A stretch of DNA of 64,000 nt from Lichenicoccus sp963693035 (GTDB taxonomy: Bacteria > Pseudomonadota > Alphaproteobacteria > Acetobacterales > Acetobacteraceae), in assembly GCA_963693035.2 (NCBI GenBank), contig CAXMMQ010000003.1:496001-560000 (forward strand). Direction: 5' to 3'. Each line of letters begins with the position of its first letter. Position 1 is the stretch's first letter. The notes under the pieces were generated by a model. The model was not told the origin of the DNA. It saw only the letters and a program-made list of their open reading frames with translations, and ran no database searches. The translations under genes and the position numbers were made by a program. Positions 1 to 8,838 of this stretch are shown in pieces.

Positions 1-53
1 TCAGCATGGGCGCCTCTGGCCTTTCGGGAACGTGACTTCGGGCATGATCGGCA

Positions 54-1613
54 TCATGGCAGCGGCGAGCTCAGCAGCCCGGGCGGCGGCGGCGGCACGT
101 CGCTGCGATGCCACCAGCCGCCGCCGAGCGCCTGGAACAGCGCAATGGTGTCGGTGTAGCGCAACGCGCGGGCGCGCAGCAGGCCGAGGCTGGCATTCTG
201 GTAGCTCTGCTGCGCCGTCAGCACCGAGAGATACGAGACGCCGCCGAGCTTGTACTGCAGGCTGGCCAGCGACAGGCTCCGCGCCGAGGCCCGCTCGGCA
301 TCCACCGAGGCGCGCAGCGAGAGGGCGTCGTTCTGCAGCGCCACCAGCACGTCGGCGACGTTCTGGTAGGCGGTGACCACGGTGTTGCGCCAGGCCGCGG
401 CGGCACTGTCCAGGGCGGCCCGCTGGGCGCGCTGGGCGTGCAGCAACTGGCCGGCATCGAAGATCGGCTGGGCTGCCTGGTTGACCAGCGACCACAGGCC
501 GTTGGTCGGCGAGAACAGCTGGTGGAAGTCCGGCGATTCCGATCCGACGCTGGCGGTCAGCGTGACCTGCGGCAGGCGGTTGGCGATCGCGACCCCGAGC
601 GCCGCACTCTGCTGGTGCAGCGTGGCCTCGGCGGCGCGTATGTCCGGCCGCTGGTCGAGCAGCGCCGACGGCACGCTGACCGGCAGGGTGTCCGGCAGGG
701 TGATCGCGTCGAGATCCAGCACCGGGATCGTGACCTCGGACGGCGCACGGCCGAGATAGGCCGCGAGCTGGTCATGCGTCTGCGCGAACTGCGTCTGCAG
801 CGGCACCAGCACGGTCTGCGCGGTCGCGACCGTCGCCTCCTGGGTGGCGACGTCGGTGCCGGTCGCGCCGCCCAGCTCGAACTGCCGCCGCACCGTCTGC
901 AACTGGCGCTGCTCGAAGCCGATCAGGTCCTGCTGCACCTTGATCTGCCCGGCGAGCGAAGCGGCGGTGATGGCATAGGTAGCGACGCCGGCGGAGAGCG
1001 CGAGGTCGGTCGCCTCCAGCTCGTAGCGCTCGAACTCGGCATGTGCGCCGGCCTGCTCGACCGCCCGGCGCAGGCCGCCCCAGACGTCGATCGTGTACGA
1101 CAGGTTGAGCTGCGCATCGACGTAGCTGAACAGCAGAGACGGGGTTCGCACGCCCTCGAAGCTCAGCGGCTCCTCCTGCCTGGCATGGTTGAGCAGGCCC
1201 GAGATGTTCGGGAACAGCGTGCCCTCCTGCTCCAGCCGAAGCTCCTGGGCCTGTCGCAGGGTGGCCTGCGCCGCCTCGACATTCGGGTTCTGCGCCAGCG
1301 CGGCGCGCACCAGCGCGGTGATCGCAGGCGACCGGAACAGCGCCCACCACTCGCCCGGGATGTCGCGGCCGGGGGCGTAGGCCTGGCTGATGCCGCCGGC
1401 GACCCGCTCGGACCGGGTCGCCTTCGGCAGCGGCGCCTCGGTGTAGCGCGCGAGCGGCGCCACCGCCGGCCGGCGATAGTCCGGCCCGACCGCGCAGGCG
1501 GCAAGCAACAGGGACGCGCACGGGGTTAGCAGCAGAGAGCGGCGCAGCCTTGCTCGCAGGTGCCGGATCGAGCGTGCCCGGATCGGCGCAAGGTAGTCGG
1601 GCAGCACGTACAT
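54..1613 (-). CDS. RND efflux system outer membrane factor (NodT/TolC-like lipoprotein)
   Basis: Outer-membrane channel of a tripartite RND pump, exporting substrates across the outer membrane. The 519-residue product has a basic N-terminus, then a hydrophobic stretch ending in a lipobox-like LLAACAVGPDY, which is the classic start of NodT-type lipoproteins (lipid-anchored Cys followed by GPDY). Two repeated outer-membrane efflux (OEP) halves follow, rich in long Ala/Gln helices, with the typical RPDIRAAEATL motif in the second half. Length is normal for the family. The inner-membrane pump and adaptor are not in the window and may lie beyond the left edge. The signal peptide starts about 25 residues in, so the true start could be downstream. 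Confidence 0.9.
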   Translation of the reverse strand: MYVLPDYLAPIRARSIRHLRARLRRSLLLTPCASLLLAACAVGPDYRRPAVAPLARYTEAPLPKATRSERVAGGISQAYAPGRDIPGEWWALFRSPAITALVRAALAQNPNVEAAQATLRQAQELRLEQEGTLFPNISGLLNHARQEEPLSFEGVRTPSLLFSYVDAQLNLSYTIDVWGGLRRAVEQAGAHAEFERYELEATDLALSAGVATYAITAASLAGQIKVQQDLIGFEQRQLQTVRRQFELGGATGTDVATQEATVATAQTVLVPLQTQFAQTHDQLAAYLGRAPSEVTIPVLDLDAITLPDTLPVSVPSALLDQRPDIRAAEATLHQQSAALGVAIANRLPQVTLTASVGSESPDFHQLFSPTNGLWSLVNQAAQPIFDAGQLLHAQRAQRAALDSAAAAWRNTVVTAYQNVADVLVALQNDALSLRASVDAERASARSLSLASLQYKLGGVSYLSVLTAQQSYQNASLGLLRARALRYTDTIALFQALGGGWWHRSDVPPPPPGLLSSPLP

Positions 1614-1779
1614 TCCGGATCCGGTCGCTCTCAGTCAGTCGAGGGGCATACAGCAGGTACTGTGCCAATCTCAAATGGCGAGAAACGGCCGTTAGATCGA
1701 TCATGCACCGGCCTCGTTCAGCGGCATCCGCCAAGAAATGACGGAAACCGCCAAGCTGCTGGCTTCCAGGGAGGTCGGG

Positions 1780-2679
1780 TCAGGCCGCCTGGGCGGCGCG
1801 GAAGCTCGACAGCAGCCGGCTCCGCGCAATCGAGACATAGGCGGCGTCGCAGTCGATGCCGATCCCCCGCCCACCTTCCTCCTCGGCCGCGATCAGGCTC
1901 GTGCCGCTGCCCATGAACGGGTCGAGCACCACCGGGGCGGCCTTGCCGTGCAGGCGGATGCACATACGCGGCAGCAGCACCGGGAACGAGGCCGGGTGGT
2001 TGAACTTCTGCGCCCGCGCCTGGACCGTCGAATAGGGGATGAACCAGGTATCGCCACGGCAGCGCAGGTCCTGCTGATGGTTGCGGCGCGCGATGTTGCT
2101 CTTGTCCTTGTACGGCACCCCGACCGCGAGGCGCTTGATCGGCACGTTGCCGGTGCGGGTCAGGTGGAAGATGTGCTCGTGGTTGCGATGCAGGAAGCGA
2201 TCCGAGCGGATCGGCTTGAAATGGCCGAGGCTGTCCTCGCCGACCGAGATCGACTTCACCCAGGTGATGTGGTTCTGCAGCTGAAACAGGCCGCGCAGCC
2301 GCACCATCAGCTCGAACGGCAGCCAGGGTCGGGCGCTCGACCCGGTGATGTTTAGGAAGAACGACCCGTCCGGCGCCAGGGTGCGCCTGACCTCGGTGGC
2401 GCAGGAGACCATCCAGTCGAGATAGTCGCCCTCGTCGCGCTGGTCCTGGTAGGTGCCGTAGTTCAACCCGAGATTGTAGGGCGGCGAGGTCACCACGACG
2501 TCGACCTCGCCCTCCGGCAGGGCACGCATCACCCGCAGGCAGTCACCGCGATAGAGGGTGTGCCGGCCTACCCCGTAACGCAACGTACGCGAGATGATCC
2601 GCTTGATGGACTGGTCCACCCGCAGCGTGGCGGCCTTGGGCGCATGCGACTCGGGGCGGGCCAGGAGACTCGAACTCAT
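1780..2679 (-). CDS. Orphan site-specific DNA methyltransferase (beta-class N4/N6 amino MTase)
   Basis: Transfers a methyl group from SAM to an exocyclic amino group in DNA. Catalytic motif IV, TSPPY (residues 64-68), precedes the SAM-binding motif I, DPFMGSGTSL (about 253-262); that order defines the beta class. The Ser in TSPPY is more usual for N4-cytosine enzymes, while CcrM-type adenine enzymes have DPPY. At 299 residues it lacks the C-terminal extension of CcrM. No restriction endonuclease lies next to it, so it looks like an orphan. It sits downstream of mltA on the same strand with a 62-nt gap. Target sequence cannot be told from the gene. Confidence 0.85.
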   Translation of the reverse strand: MSSSLLARPESHAPKAATLRVDQSIKRIISRTLRYGVGRHTLYRGDCLRVMRALPEGEVDVVVTSPPYNLGLNYGTYQDQRDEGDYLDWMVSCATEVRRTLAPDGSFFLNITGSSARPWLPFELMVRLRGLFQLQNHITWVKSISVGEDSLGHFKPIRSDRFLHRNHEHIFHLTRTGNVPIKRLAVGVPYKDKSNIARRNHQQDLRCRGDTWFIPYSTVQARAQKFNHPASFPVLLPRMCIRLHGKAAPVVLDPFMGSGTSLIAAEEEGGRGIGIDCDAAYVSIARSRLLSSFRAAQAA

Positions 2680-2741
2680 GCACCGAGTATCGCCGCCAGG
2701 AGTACGCCGCCGCCAGTAGCGTGCGCGTCCGGACTGCCGAT

Positions 2742-3953
2742 TTAAGCGTGCCGGGGCATCCCCTGAGTGGGTGCGGGGGCGGCCGGCCGGGTGCGACTCG
2801 GCACCGCGGGAGGCCGCGGCAGCAAAGCGACGAGGCTGCCGCTCGCATGCATGCTGCCGGCCTGTATCGAAGCGTCCTCGCCCCAGCCGAAGAACACATC
2901 AGCGCGAGCGGGTCCGGTTACATCCGTGCCGAGATCCTGCGCGAGCAGCAGGCGCTGCAGTTTCATGCCCGACGGCGTGGCGCTGTCGATCCAGAGCAGC
3001 GTGCCGAGCGGCAGGAAATTGCGATCGATCGCCGCCGAGCGGAGCGGCATGAGGTCGAGGCCGAGCGCGCCGGGCGGTCCCTGGTCCGGCCGCAGATCGT
3101 CCATGACGCGGAAGAACACGTAGCTGGCATTCGCCTCCAGCACCGGCTGAGCCTGCTCGGGATGTGCCGTCAGCCAAGCCCGGATCGTCTGCATGCTGAT
3201 GCCGTCGGGCGGCAATGCGCCGCGCTCGATCAGCAGCCGGCCGAGCGGCGTGTACGGCGCACCGTTCCGGCCGGCATAGCCGAGACGTACGATCTGGCCG
3301 TCCGGCAGGCGCACGCGGCCGGAGCCCTGCACCTGCAGGAAGAACAGGTCCGCCGGATCGGCGAGCCAGAGCAGCTGGCGGCCGCGCCCCTCGAGCGCGC
3401 CATGATCGATTTGCGCCCGCGTCGGATAGGGCACCACATGGCCGTCCTGGACCCGCCCGGTGACCGCCGTGCCGTGCGCGTCGTGCACCGTGATCAGGTC
3501 GGCTGGCCGGCCATAGACCGGCACCGGATGGGCTGCGTCCCGGGTCAGCGAACCCTTGTATTCGGGCTCGAAATATCCGGTGAAGAGCGCCGTCTCCTGC
3601 CCGCCGTCGCCGACCGCGTAGGGCTGCAGCCAGGCGACGATGACCTGCCGCAGCGCCGCCGCGTCTGTGCCCGGGACCGTCTGCAAGGCCTGGCAGAAGC
3701 CGGCCCAGTCACCCGCCCTGCCGCCCGCCGCGGCGGCCATGCCGGCCCCGCCGAGCGAGGTTTCGGGAGGCAGCAACGCGAGCCGGTGGCATTGGTCGAG
3801 CAGCGCCGGCAGCATGCTCGCCAGCTGGTCCGTCTGCCATCCCGGCAGGCTGTCATAGGCGACGACGCGCAGGGTGAGTTCGGGTGGACGCTGCGGTTGC
3901 TGCACGCATCCTGCCAGCAGGCCCGTGAAAAGGAATGCACGCAGGGCGAGCAT
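2742..3953 (-). CDS. mltA: Membrane-bound lytic murein transglycosylase A
   Basis: Cleaves the MurNAc-GlcNAc bond of peptidoglycan with formation of 1,6-anhydro-MurNAc, acting from the inner face of the outer membrane. I place the start at the ATG before MLALRAFLFTGLLAGC, a lipoprotein signal with lipobox LAGC; an upstream ATG at 3986 would add 11 residues. The MltA barrel region carries FTGYFEPEYKGS, and the C-terminal 3D domain carries AIDRNFLPLGTLLWID and AQDLGTDVTGPARADVFFGWG-type residues. It follows the Tim44-like gene by about 72 nt, a neighbour pair common in Alphaproteobacteria. Confidence 0.93.
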   Translation of the reverse strand: MLALRAFLFTGLLAGCVQQPQRPPELTLRVVAYDSLPGWQTDQLASMLPALLDQCHRLALLPPETSLGGAGMAAAAGGRAGDWAGFCQALQTVPGTDAAALRQVIVAWLQPYAVGDGGQETALFTGYFEPEYKGSLTRDAAHPVPVYGRPADLITVHDAHGTAVTGRVQDGHVVPYPTRAQIDHGALEGRGRQLLWLADPADLFFLQVQGSGRVRLPDGQIVRLGYAGRNGAPYTPLGRLLIERGALPPDGISMQTIRAWLTAHPEQAQPVLEANASYVFFRVMDDLRPDQGPPGALGLDLMPLRSAAIDRNFLPLGTLLWIDSATPSGMKLQRLLLAQDLGTDVTGPARADVFFGWGEDASIQAGSMHASGSLVALLPRPPAVPSRTRPAAPAPTQGMPRHA

Positions 3954-4025
3954 GTAGCGCCCCGGAACTCCGCTCCGGACCGTCATGCTACCGGCCCTGC
4001 GGCCGGGCCGTCGCCTTCATCCGGA

Positions 4026-4727
4026 TCAGGCGCTGCGTGCGTTGGCGAGGCGCCAGTTCGGCCCGGCGGCGCTGCCGGCGGCGTCGAGCAGGCGCTCGAA
4101 CGTCCAGAGGTCGGCAAGCTCGGTGGTGGCATCGGCGCCGGAGACCGGCTGGCCGTCACGGCCGAGAACCAGGCTGACCTGGTCCGAGACGAACTTCACG
4201 TCGATCGAGGCGAGCCACAGGCCGGCCCGCTCGTTCAGCGCGGCTTCCACGATGTCGGCATGCAGGATGTTGCGTATCTCGGCGCGCTGGGTCTCGCCGG
4301 CCTGCTCGCGGGCGCTGATCGCCGCGTCGAAGGCGTTGAACGCGCCCTCGGTCAGGTTGGCACGCAGCGTGGTGCGGTCGCCCTCGGCGAAAGCCTGCAC
4401 GATCTTGCGGAAGGCGGCCTCGGCGCCACGCACGAAGGAGGCGACGTCGAAGCTGCGGTCGCGCTCCCTTATGCGGGCGAGCCGCAGTCCGACCGGGCCG
4501 GTCGGATCCGGCAATGGACGCTCGGCGGCGGCGGCGGGCTCGGCCCGGCCATCGATCACCGGGGCGGACGGCTTGCGGCCCGGCATCCCCGGCGCGGTCT
4601 GGCCGACCGGTGGACGCTGCAGGCCGGTCTGCTTGCCCAGGATACCGCGCAGGCGGACCACGAGAAAGGCTGCGATCAGGCCCAGCAGGACGAGGTCGAC
4701 CGGAAAATGGCCTGCCGTGAAATCCAT
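4026..4727 (-). CDS. Tim44-like domain inner-membrane protein (Tim44/TimA family)
   Basis: Predicted inner-membrane-anchored protein with a Tim44-like domain. A single N-terminal membrane segment (about residues 7-24, LVLLGLIAAFLVVRL) is followed by a Pro/Ala-rich linker and a C-terminal Tim44-like domain (about 85-230; FVRGAEAAFRKIVQAFAEGD, then LNERAGLWLASIDVKFVSDQV). In mitochondria this domain family serves protein import; the bacterial role is less defined. The ATG at 4727 starts immediately before the membrane helix; an in-frame GTG at 4739 is an alternative. It heads the mltA gene pair and diverges from the histidine phosphatase gene. Confidence 0.85.
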   Translation of the reverse strand: MDFTAGHFPVDLVLLGLIAAFLVVRLRGILGKQTGLQRPPVGQTAPGMPGRKPSAPVIDGRAEPAAAAERPLPDPTGPVGLRLARIRERDRSFDVASFVRGAEAAFRKIVQAFAEGDRTTLRANLTEGAFNAFDAAISAREQAGETQRAEIRNILHADIVEAALNERAGLWLASIDVKFVSDQVSLVLGRDGQPVSGADATTELADLWTFERLLDAAGSAAGPNWRLANARSA

Positions 4728-4744
4728 GATCGTGTCCACTCTCT

Positions 4745-4785
4745 CCCGTCGCGACGTGGCCCGTCACGACTTGGCCCGTTACGAC
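4745..4785. repeat. Three direct 11-nt repeats at exact 15-nt spacing in a divergent promoter region
   Basis: CCCGTCGCGAC, CCCGTCACGAC and CCCGTTACGAC start at 4745, 4760 and 4775. They lie between the Tim44-like gene (left) and the histidine phosphatase gene (right), just upstream of the former. Repeated half-sites at fixed spacing suggest iterated binding of a regulator, but no regulator is identified and the block could be a simple tandem duplication. Confidence 0.5.
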
Positions 4786-4876
4786 CTGCGCAGGCGTCAA
4801 CGAGACTTGCAGATAGGCCGTCGCCCTTCATGAGACAACAGTTGCGGCCGGATTAGCCGGGGCGTATCGGGCGGCG

Positions 4877-5443
4877 ATGATCGTGCTGCGGCATTGCCAG
4901 AGCGAGTTCAACCTGCACTTCACCCGCACCAGGCAGGACCCCGGCATCGTCGACCCGGTCCTGACGCCGCTCGGCGAGGCGCAGGCTTCGGCGTCCGTCG
5001 TGGCCCTCGCCGGGATCGAGATCACGCGTATCCTGGTCTCGCCGTATACCCGGGCGCTGCAGAGCGCAGCGCCGATCGCGCGGGATCGCGGCCTGATCCC
5101 AATGGTGACGCCGCTGATCGGCGAGCGCTGTGCGTTCGTCTGCGACATCGGCACGCCGGCCAGCCTGCTCGCCCGGCGCTGGCCGGAGATCGATTTCGGC
5201 CATCTCGACGAGCTGTGGTGGCCGCAGGCGACCGAACTGGAGGACGACGTGGTGGCGCGCGCCGACCGCTTCCGCCGCGAGATGATGAGCTCGCCCGGAT
5301 GCGGCGCGGCGACCGGCATGACCCTGGTGGTCTCGCATTGGGGATTCCTGCTGGCACTCTCCGGCACCAGCCTGCAGAACGGCTGCTTCCTGCGCATCGA
5401 TCCGCAGCACCGGCCACCGATGCCGCTGGTCTGGCGCCATTGA
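4877..5443 (+). CDS. Histidine phosphatase family protein (phosphoglycerate-mutase-like)
   Basis: Member of the histidine phosphatase superfamily, which moves phosphate through a phospho-histidine. The catalytic RH motif is at the N-terminus (IVLRHCQSEFN, with Cys replacing the usual Gly of RHG), and the second catalytic His lies in LVVSHWGFL near residue 154. The product is 188 residues, normal for small single-domain members. The substrate cannot be predicted; cofactor-dependent mutase, sugar phosphatase or SixA-like roles are possible. It diverges from the Tim44-like gene and is followed by secB on the same strand. Confidence 0.8.
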   Translation: MIVLRHCQSEFNLHFTRTRQDPGIVDPVLTPLGEAQASASVVALAGIEITRILVSPYTRALQSAAPIARDRGLIPMVTPLIGERCAFVCDIGTPASLLARRWPEIDFGHLDELWWPQATELEDDVVARADRFRREMMSSPGCGAATGMTLVVSHWGFLLALSGTSLQNGCFLRIDPQHRPPMPLVWRH

Positions 5444-5589
5444 GCATCCCGTGCCGGCCGCGGGATTAGCGCCGCGCGCCGCCGCTCGGGGTGTATGGTC
5501 CGGTTGCTGGCCTCGCCGCACTCGGCATGCTACCCGCGCGCTCCGACGCTGATCGTCAAAAATTCAGTCCGCCTTTCCGGGAGATCCTG

Positions 5590-6105
5590 ATGTCCGAGAC
5601 CGCCAACGCCCCCGCAGCGCCGCCGGCCCTGCCGCTGACGATGAACCTGCAATACACCAAGGACCTCTCCTTCGAGGTCCCGGCGGGCGCCGAGATCTTC
5701 GCGACGCTGCGTTCGAACCCGCAGATCTCGGTCAATATCGACGTGCAGGCCAACCGGCTGCAGCAGGACCAGGCGGTGTTCGAGATCGTGCTCGCGATCA
5801 AGACCGAGGCGACCGAGCCGGCCGGAGAGTCCGGCGCCGCGCCGCGCGTGGTGTTCATCGCCGAGCTTGCCTACGCCGCGGTGGTGACGCTCAACGAGGT
5901 GCCCGACACCATGATCGAGCCGCTGCTGCTGGTCGAGGTGCCGCGGCTGATCTTCCCGTACGCCCGCAACATCATCAGCGAAGTGACCCGCGACGGCGGC
6001 TTCCCGCCGGTGGTGCTGCAGCCGATCGACTTCGTCAGCCTGTGGCAGGCCAAGCGGGGGCAGAATAATGCGGCGCAGGTCTCCACTCAGACCGGCCACG
6101 CCTGA
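5590..6105 (+). CDS. secB: Protein-export chaperone SecB
   Basis: Tetrameric cytoplasmic chaperone that keeps precursors unfolded and hands them to SecA. Recognised by LNLQYTKDLSFEVP-type N-terminus (here MNLQYTKDLSFEVP), the conserved RLIFPYARNIISEVTRDGGFPP segment and an acidic, flexible C-terminal tail. The ATG at 5590 is chosen because GGGAG lies six bases upstream and it begins MSETANAP; the longer in-frame start at 5491 would add 33 unlikely residues. The 171-residue length is typical. In many Alphaproteobacteria secB lies next to the Tim44-like gene, as here. Confidence 0.95.
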   Translation: MSETANAPAAPPALPLTMNLQYTKDLSFEVPAGAEIFATLRSNPQISVNIDVQANRLQQDQAVFEIVLAIKTEATEPAGESGAAPRVVFIAELAYAAVVTLNEVPDTMIEPLLLVEVPRLIFPYARNIISEVTRDGGFPPVVLQPIDFVSLWQAKRGQNNAAQVSTQTGHA

Positions 6106-6249
6106 AAGCCGGCCCGAGGCTGCACTACGCCGGCAATCCGACGCGCCTTTCCTGTGCGCCGGTGCTCGGAAAGTCGCGACGGGGGCGCCGCTGCGCGGCA
6201 CTCTTGCTTGGCATAGCACAGCCTCGGGCGGGATTTGCCCCAGGAATGA

Positions 6250-7437
6250 TTAGGTTTTCGGGTTTGAGTGCAGCTTGAACAGCATTCCTTGAGCTCTCAC
6301 GCCTAGTTCGCCGTTCAAAGGGCCTGGTTCGGGGCCGTGCAGGGTGACGTGTTCGCTGGCGGCGTTGGTGGCGAGGCCGCTGGTGGTGGTGGCGTCGAGG
6401 CGACAGGCGCCGCCGGGTTCGCAGCGGAAACTGCCGTCCAGGCCGGTGCTGCCGAGACGCGAGATGCCGAGCCAGCTATCGACCAGCGCGCCATCCTGGT
6501 CGGTCAGCAGCGACAGGCGGCCATCCAGGCTCTGGTTGTCCATGACGAGCGAGACCGGCACGTCGTAGGCGGCGACCGGCAGCAGGTTGGGCACGTTGAG
6601 GTCGGCCCCCATGCCGCCTATCGTTCCGGCCATGCCGTGCAGCGCCGCGTTCCAGAAGGCGCGTGCCTGCTCGCCGAAACCGGGATCGCCGTCGATGTCC
6701 GCCCCGATCCCGTAGGCGTAGAACACGCTGCGACGCAGCCGGGTGCCGAGCTTCTGGCCCAGATCGCTCAAGCCCGGATCCGCCGGCATGACGGCACCCG
6801 GCTTCTGGATCACCGCGCCGAGGTCGCTGTTCTCTGCCATGTCGGAATAGACGATCGCCCGCACCGTCACCCGGCTCGCGGCGAAGCGGCCCTCATCGGA
6901 GGCGAGTGCGCGGATGATGTCCTTGTGCGGCGCATCCGACGCATCGATCCGCGCCGCATCGGCGGGACGCCTCGCCTGCTGGTAGATGGCGGTGAGCGCC
7001 GCCCCCATGCCGCCGAGGAAGAACTTCTGCTGGTCGCCGATGCCGGCGAGCGGGTTGCGGCTGAACAGGAAGCTCTGGCCGGCGATATCGGCCTTCTGCG
7101 CCGCGGTATAGGCCGGCCAGCAGGCCGACCAGATCTCGCTGCTCTGGCCGTTCGCCGGCGACAGCCTGACCACGGTGACCCGCTCGCCCGGCGACAGGGT
7201 CGCGCGCAGTTTCACCGCGAGCTTGCGGGCCCAGTCGATCTGGCCCTCGACCATCATCATGTCGTCGATATAGACCACCGTCTGGCGCACGCTCGGGGTG
7301 CGGCAGAAGGCCGGATCGAGGCCGTCCGGCCCGAAGAGGGCGGCGCGCGCCGGCGCGGCCGCCAGAATGGCAAGCAGAGTGGCGAGCACGAGGGCGGCCA
7401 ACCTGGCCCTCGGGGCGTTTCGATCGCGCAGCCGCAT
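6250..7437 (-). CDS. Exported protein of unknown function, third gene of an OmpA module (possible vWA-like fold)
   Basis: A 395-residue protein with a clear Sec signal peptide (LAALVLATLLAILAAAPARA). I do not recognise a named family. The pattern of a strand QTVVYIDDMMM, an amphipathic helix, a second strand GERVTVVRL and later VRAIVYSDMAENS resembles the ordering of von Willebrand A folds, in which the last segment is often YSDM; the canonical metal-site DxSxS is absent. Four Cys residues in the mature protein could form disulfides. The gene starts two bases after the stop of the four-TM protein gene, so the two are surely co-transcribed. Function unknown. Confidence 0.6.
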   Translation of the reverse strand: MRLRDRNAPRARLAALVLATLLAILAAAPARAALFGPDGLDPAFCRTPSVRQTVVYIDDMMMVEGQIDWARKLAVKLRATLSPGERVTVVRLSPANGQSSEIWSACWPAYTAAQKADIAGQSFLFSRNPLAGIGDQQKFFLGGMGAALTAIYQQARRPADAARIDASDAPHKDIIRALASDEGRFAASRVTVRAIVYSDMAENSDLGAVIQKPGAVMPADPGLSDLGQKLGTRLRRSVFYAYGIGADIDGDPGFGEQARAFWNAALHGMAGTIGGMGADLNVPNLLPVAAYDVPVSLVMDNQSLDGRLSLLTDQDGALVDSWLGISRLGSTGLDGSFRCEPGGACRLDATTTSGLATNAASEHVTLHGPEPGPLNGELGVRAQGMLFKLHSNPKT

Positions 7438-7438
7438 C

Positions 7439-8779
7439 TCAGGCTTCCAGGTCGGACAGCAGCCCGCGATCGACGGTCAACCGGGCCAGCTCGGGCGGCC
7501 GCTCGCCGGCAACCGTGAGCGCCCCGCGCGTGCCGGCCTGCGCGGTCGCCAGCCCCTGCCTGTACTGCTCGGCATTGATGCGTACGGCCGAGGTGATGGC
7601 GTCTCTGAGTGCGCGGTCGCGTGCCTCGACCTGGTCGAGCAGCGCCTTGTGCGGGATCGCGGCATCGGTCCGGCTGCGCGAGGCCAGTTCGGTCTCGCGC
7701 AGTTCCTTGGCGGTGCGCGCCTCGATCTGCAGGATGCGGGCGTCGGCTTTCCGGCGCAGCCGGTGGTAGCGCCGCCAGGCGACGCGACGCTGCCCGGTCG
7801 CATCCATGTAGTCGGGGTCGATGTCATGCGAGACATAGGCCAGGAAGATGCCGACCAGCCAGGCCGCGAGGTTGGCCAGCAGCGAGAGCAGCACCTCGAT
7901 GCCGGGATCGCTCTGCACCGCCACGTCCGAGCCCAGGATATTCGGCCCGGCCTGCTCGCGCATGACGTGCAGCGCCGCCATGTAGCGCGAGCCGCCGGCT
8001 GCCCCCAGCACCACCAGCAGGGCGAGCGTGGACAAGGCGAGGAAACGCCAGTCGGCGACCCGCTTGATGCGCTCGGCGTGGTGGCCGAACCGGTGCGTCC
8101 ATTGCTTGAGGATGGCGCCGTGCCCGTGCGAAGCAAAGGCGAGCAGGCCGGCCAGGATCAGCGTGGTGCCGGCCGCGATCGCCGGCACGCCGAAGAACAG
8201 GAAGAACGTGGTGTAGTTGATCAGCCACTCGGTGATGCCGACGCACAGCAACGCCAGCAGATAGACCGGATGGCGCGCGATCATCACCGCGCCACGATGG
8301 CCGTTGGCGTCGCTGTAGCGGCGGAACCGTGCATCGGCCTCCTCGAAGCGGGTGCGCCGCTCGCGGTAGCGATGGTTCTGCTCCACCTCGCGCTCGACCT
8401 GCGCCACGTCCTCGTCGCGGCGGCGGGTCAGGTCGCCCTGCTCGCGCTGCAGCCGGCCGGCGCCGCCGAGCGCATCGTGGTGCGGGCCGAGCCGCGCATC
8501 GAAGCGCGCGCGGACCTGCTTCCACTCCGACAGCAGCATACGCGCCGGCTCGAGCACCGCGCCGCGCATGCCCGGCGTGAAGCCGCGCGCATCCGCCTGC
8601 ATGGGCGCCCCCTGCGCGCTCTCGCGCTGTGCCGCCTCCGCCAGTAGCACCGGGGCCACCAGCAGGCCGCGCGCCCGCTCGGGGGTGAACTCCATCGCCT
8701 CCTGGAACGCTGCCTGCAGCGGGTCCGGATGCACCGGACCGGAGGAGGAGCGGGGGTTGGCAGGCAGGCCGAGGGCCAT
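7439..8779 (-). CDS. Four-TM inner-membrane protein with flanking coiled coils, unknown function
   Basis: The middle gene of the module. A charged helical region (RRDEDVAQVEREVEQNHRYR) precedes four predicted membrane segments: YLLALLCVGITEWLIN, FFLFFGVPAIAAGTTLILAG, WRFLALSTLALLVVLGAA and EVLLSLLANLAAWLVGIFLAY. A second basic helical region (RRYHRLRRKADARILQIEAR) follows. I chose the ATG at 8779 because GGAG lies six bases upstream; a TTG at 8833 overlapping the stop of the OmpA gene is possible and would give 464 residues. No family recognised. Topology suggests helical arms on one face of the membrane, probably bridging to the OmpA lipoprotein and the exported protein encoded either side. 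Confidence 0.6.
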   Translation of the reverse strand: MALGLPANPRSSSGPVHPDPLQAAFQEAMEFTPERARGLLVAPVLLAEAAQRESAQGAPMQADARGFTPGMRGAVLEPARMLLSEWKQVRARFDARLGPHHDALGGAGRLQREQGDLTRRRDEDVAQVEREVEQNHRYRERRTRFEEADARFRRYSDANGHRGAVMIARHPVYLLALLCVGITEWLINYTTFFLFFGVPAIAAGTTLILAGLLAFASHGHGAILKQWTHRFGHHAERIKRVADWRFLALSTLALLVVLGAAGGSRYMAALHVMREQAGPNILGSDVAVQSDPGIEVLLSLLANLAAWLVGIFLAYVSHDIDPDYMDATGQRRVAWRRYHRLRRKADARILQIEARTAKELRETELASRSRTDAAIPHKALLDQVEARDRALRDAITSAVRINAEQYRQGLATAQAGTRGALTVAGERPPELARLTVDRGLLSDLEA

Positions 8780-8814
8780 GCTCATCTCCGGGGTGGGCTC
8801 GGGTACCCGAGGCG

Positions 8815-8838
8815 GGCTCAATAGCTGGCTCAATAGCT
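8815..8838. repeat. 12-nt perfect tandem duplication at the OmpA gene stop
   Basis: GGCTCAATAGCT occurs twice in direct succession. Read on the gene strand, each copy contains an in-frame TGA for the OmpA frame and a TTG in the frame of the next gene, so the duplication doubles both the stop and a possible TTGA coupling point. Confidence 0.8.

Noticed and set aside
1780..2679. Restriction-modification system
   Set aside because: No endonuclease, specificity subunit or control protein lies beside the methyltransferase; neighbours are cell-wall and efflux genes.
4745..4785. CRISPR-like array
   Set aside because: Only three 11-nt repeats separated by four bases; no spacers of useful length and no cas genes.
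2721..4856. 711-codon plus-strand open frame over mltA and the Tim44-like gene
   Set aside because: Antisense shadow that spans two real genes and their spacer, with no domain.
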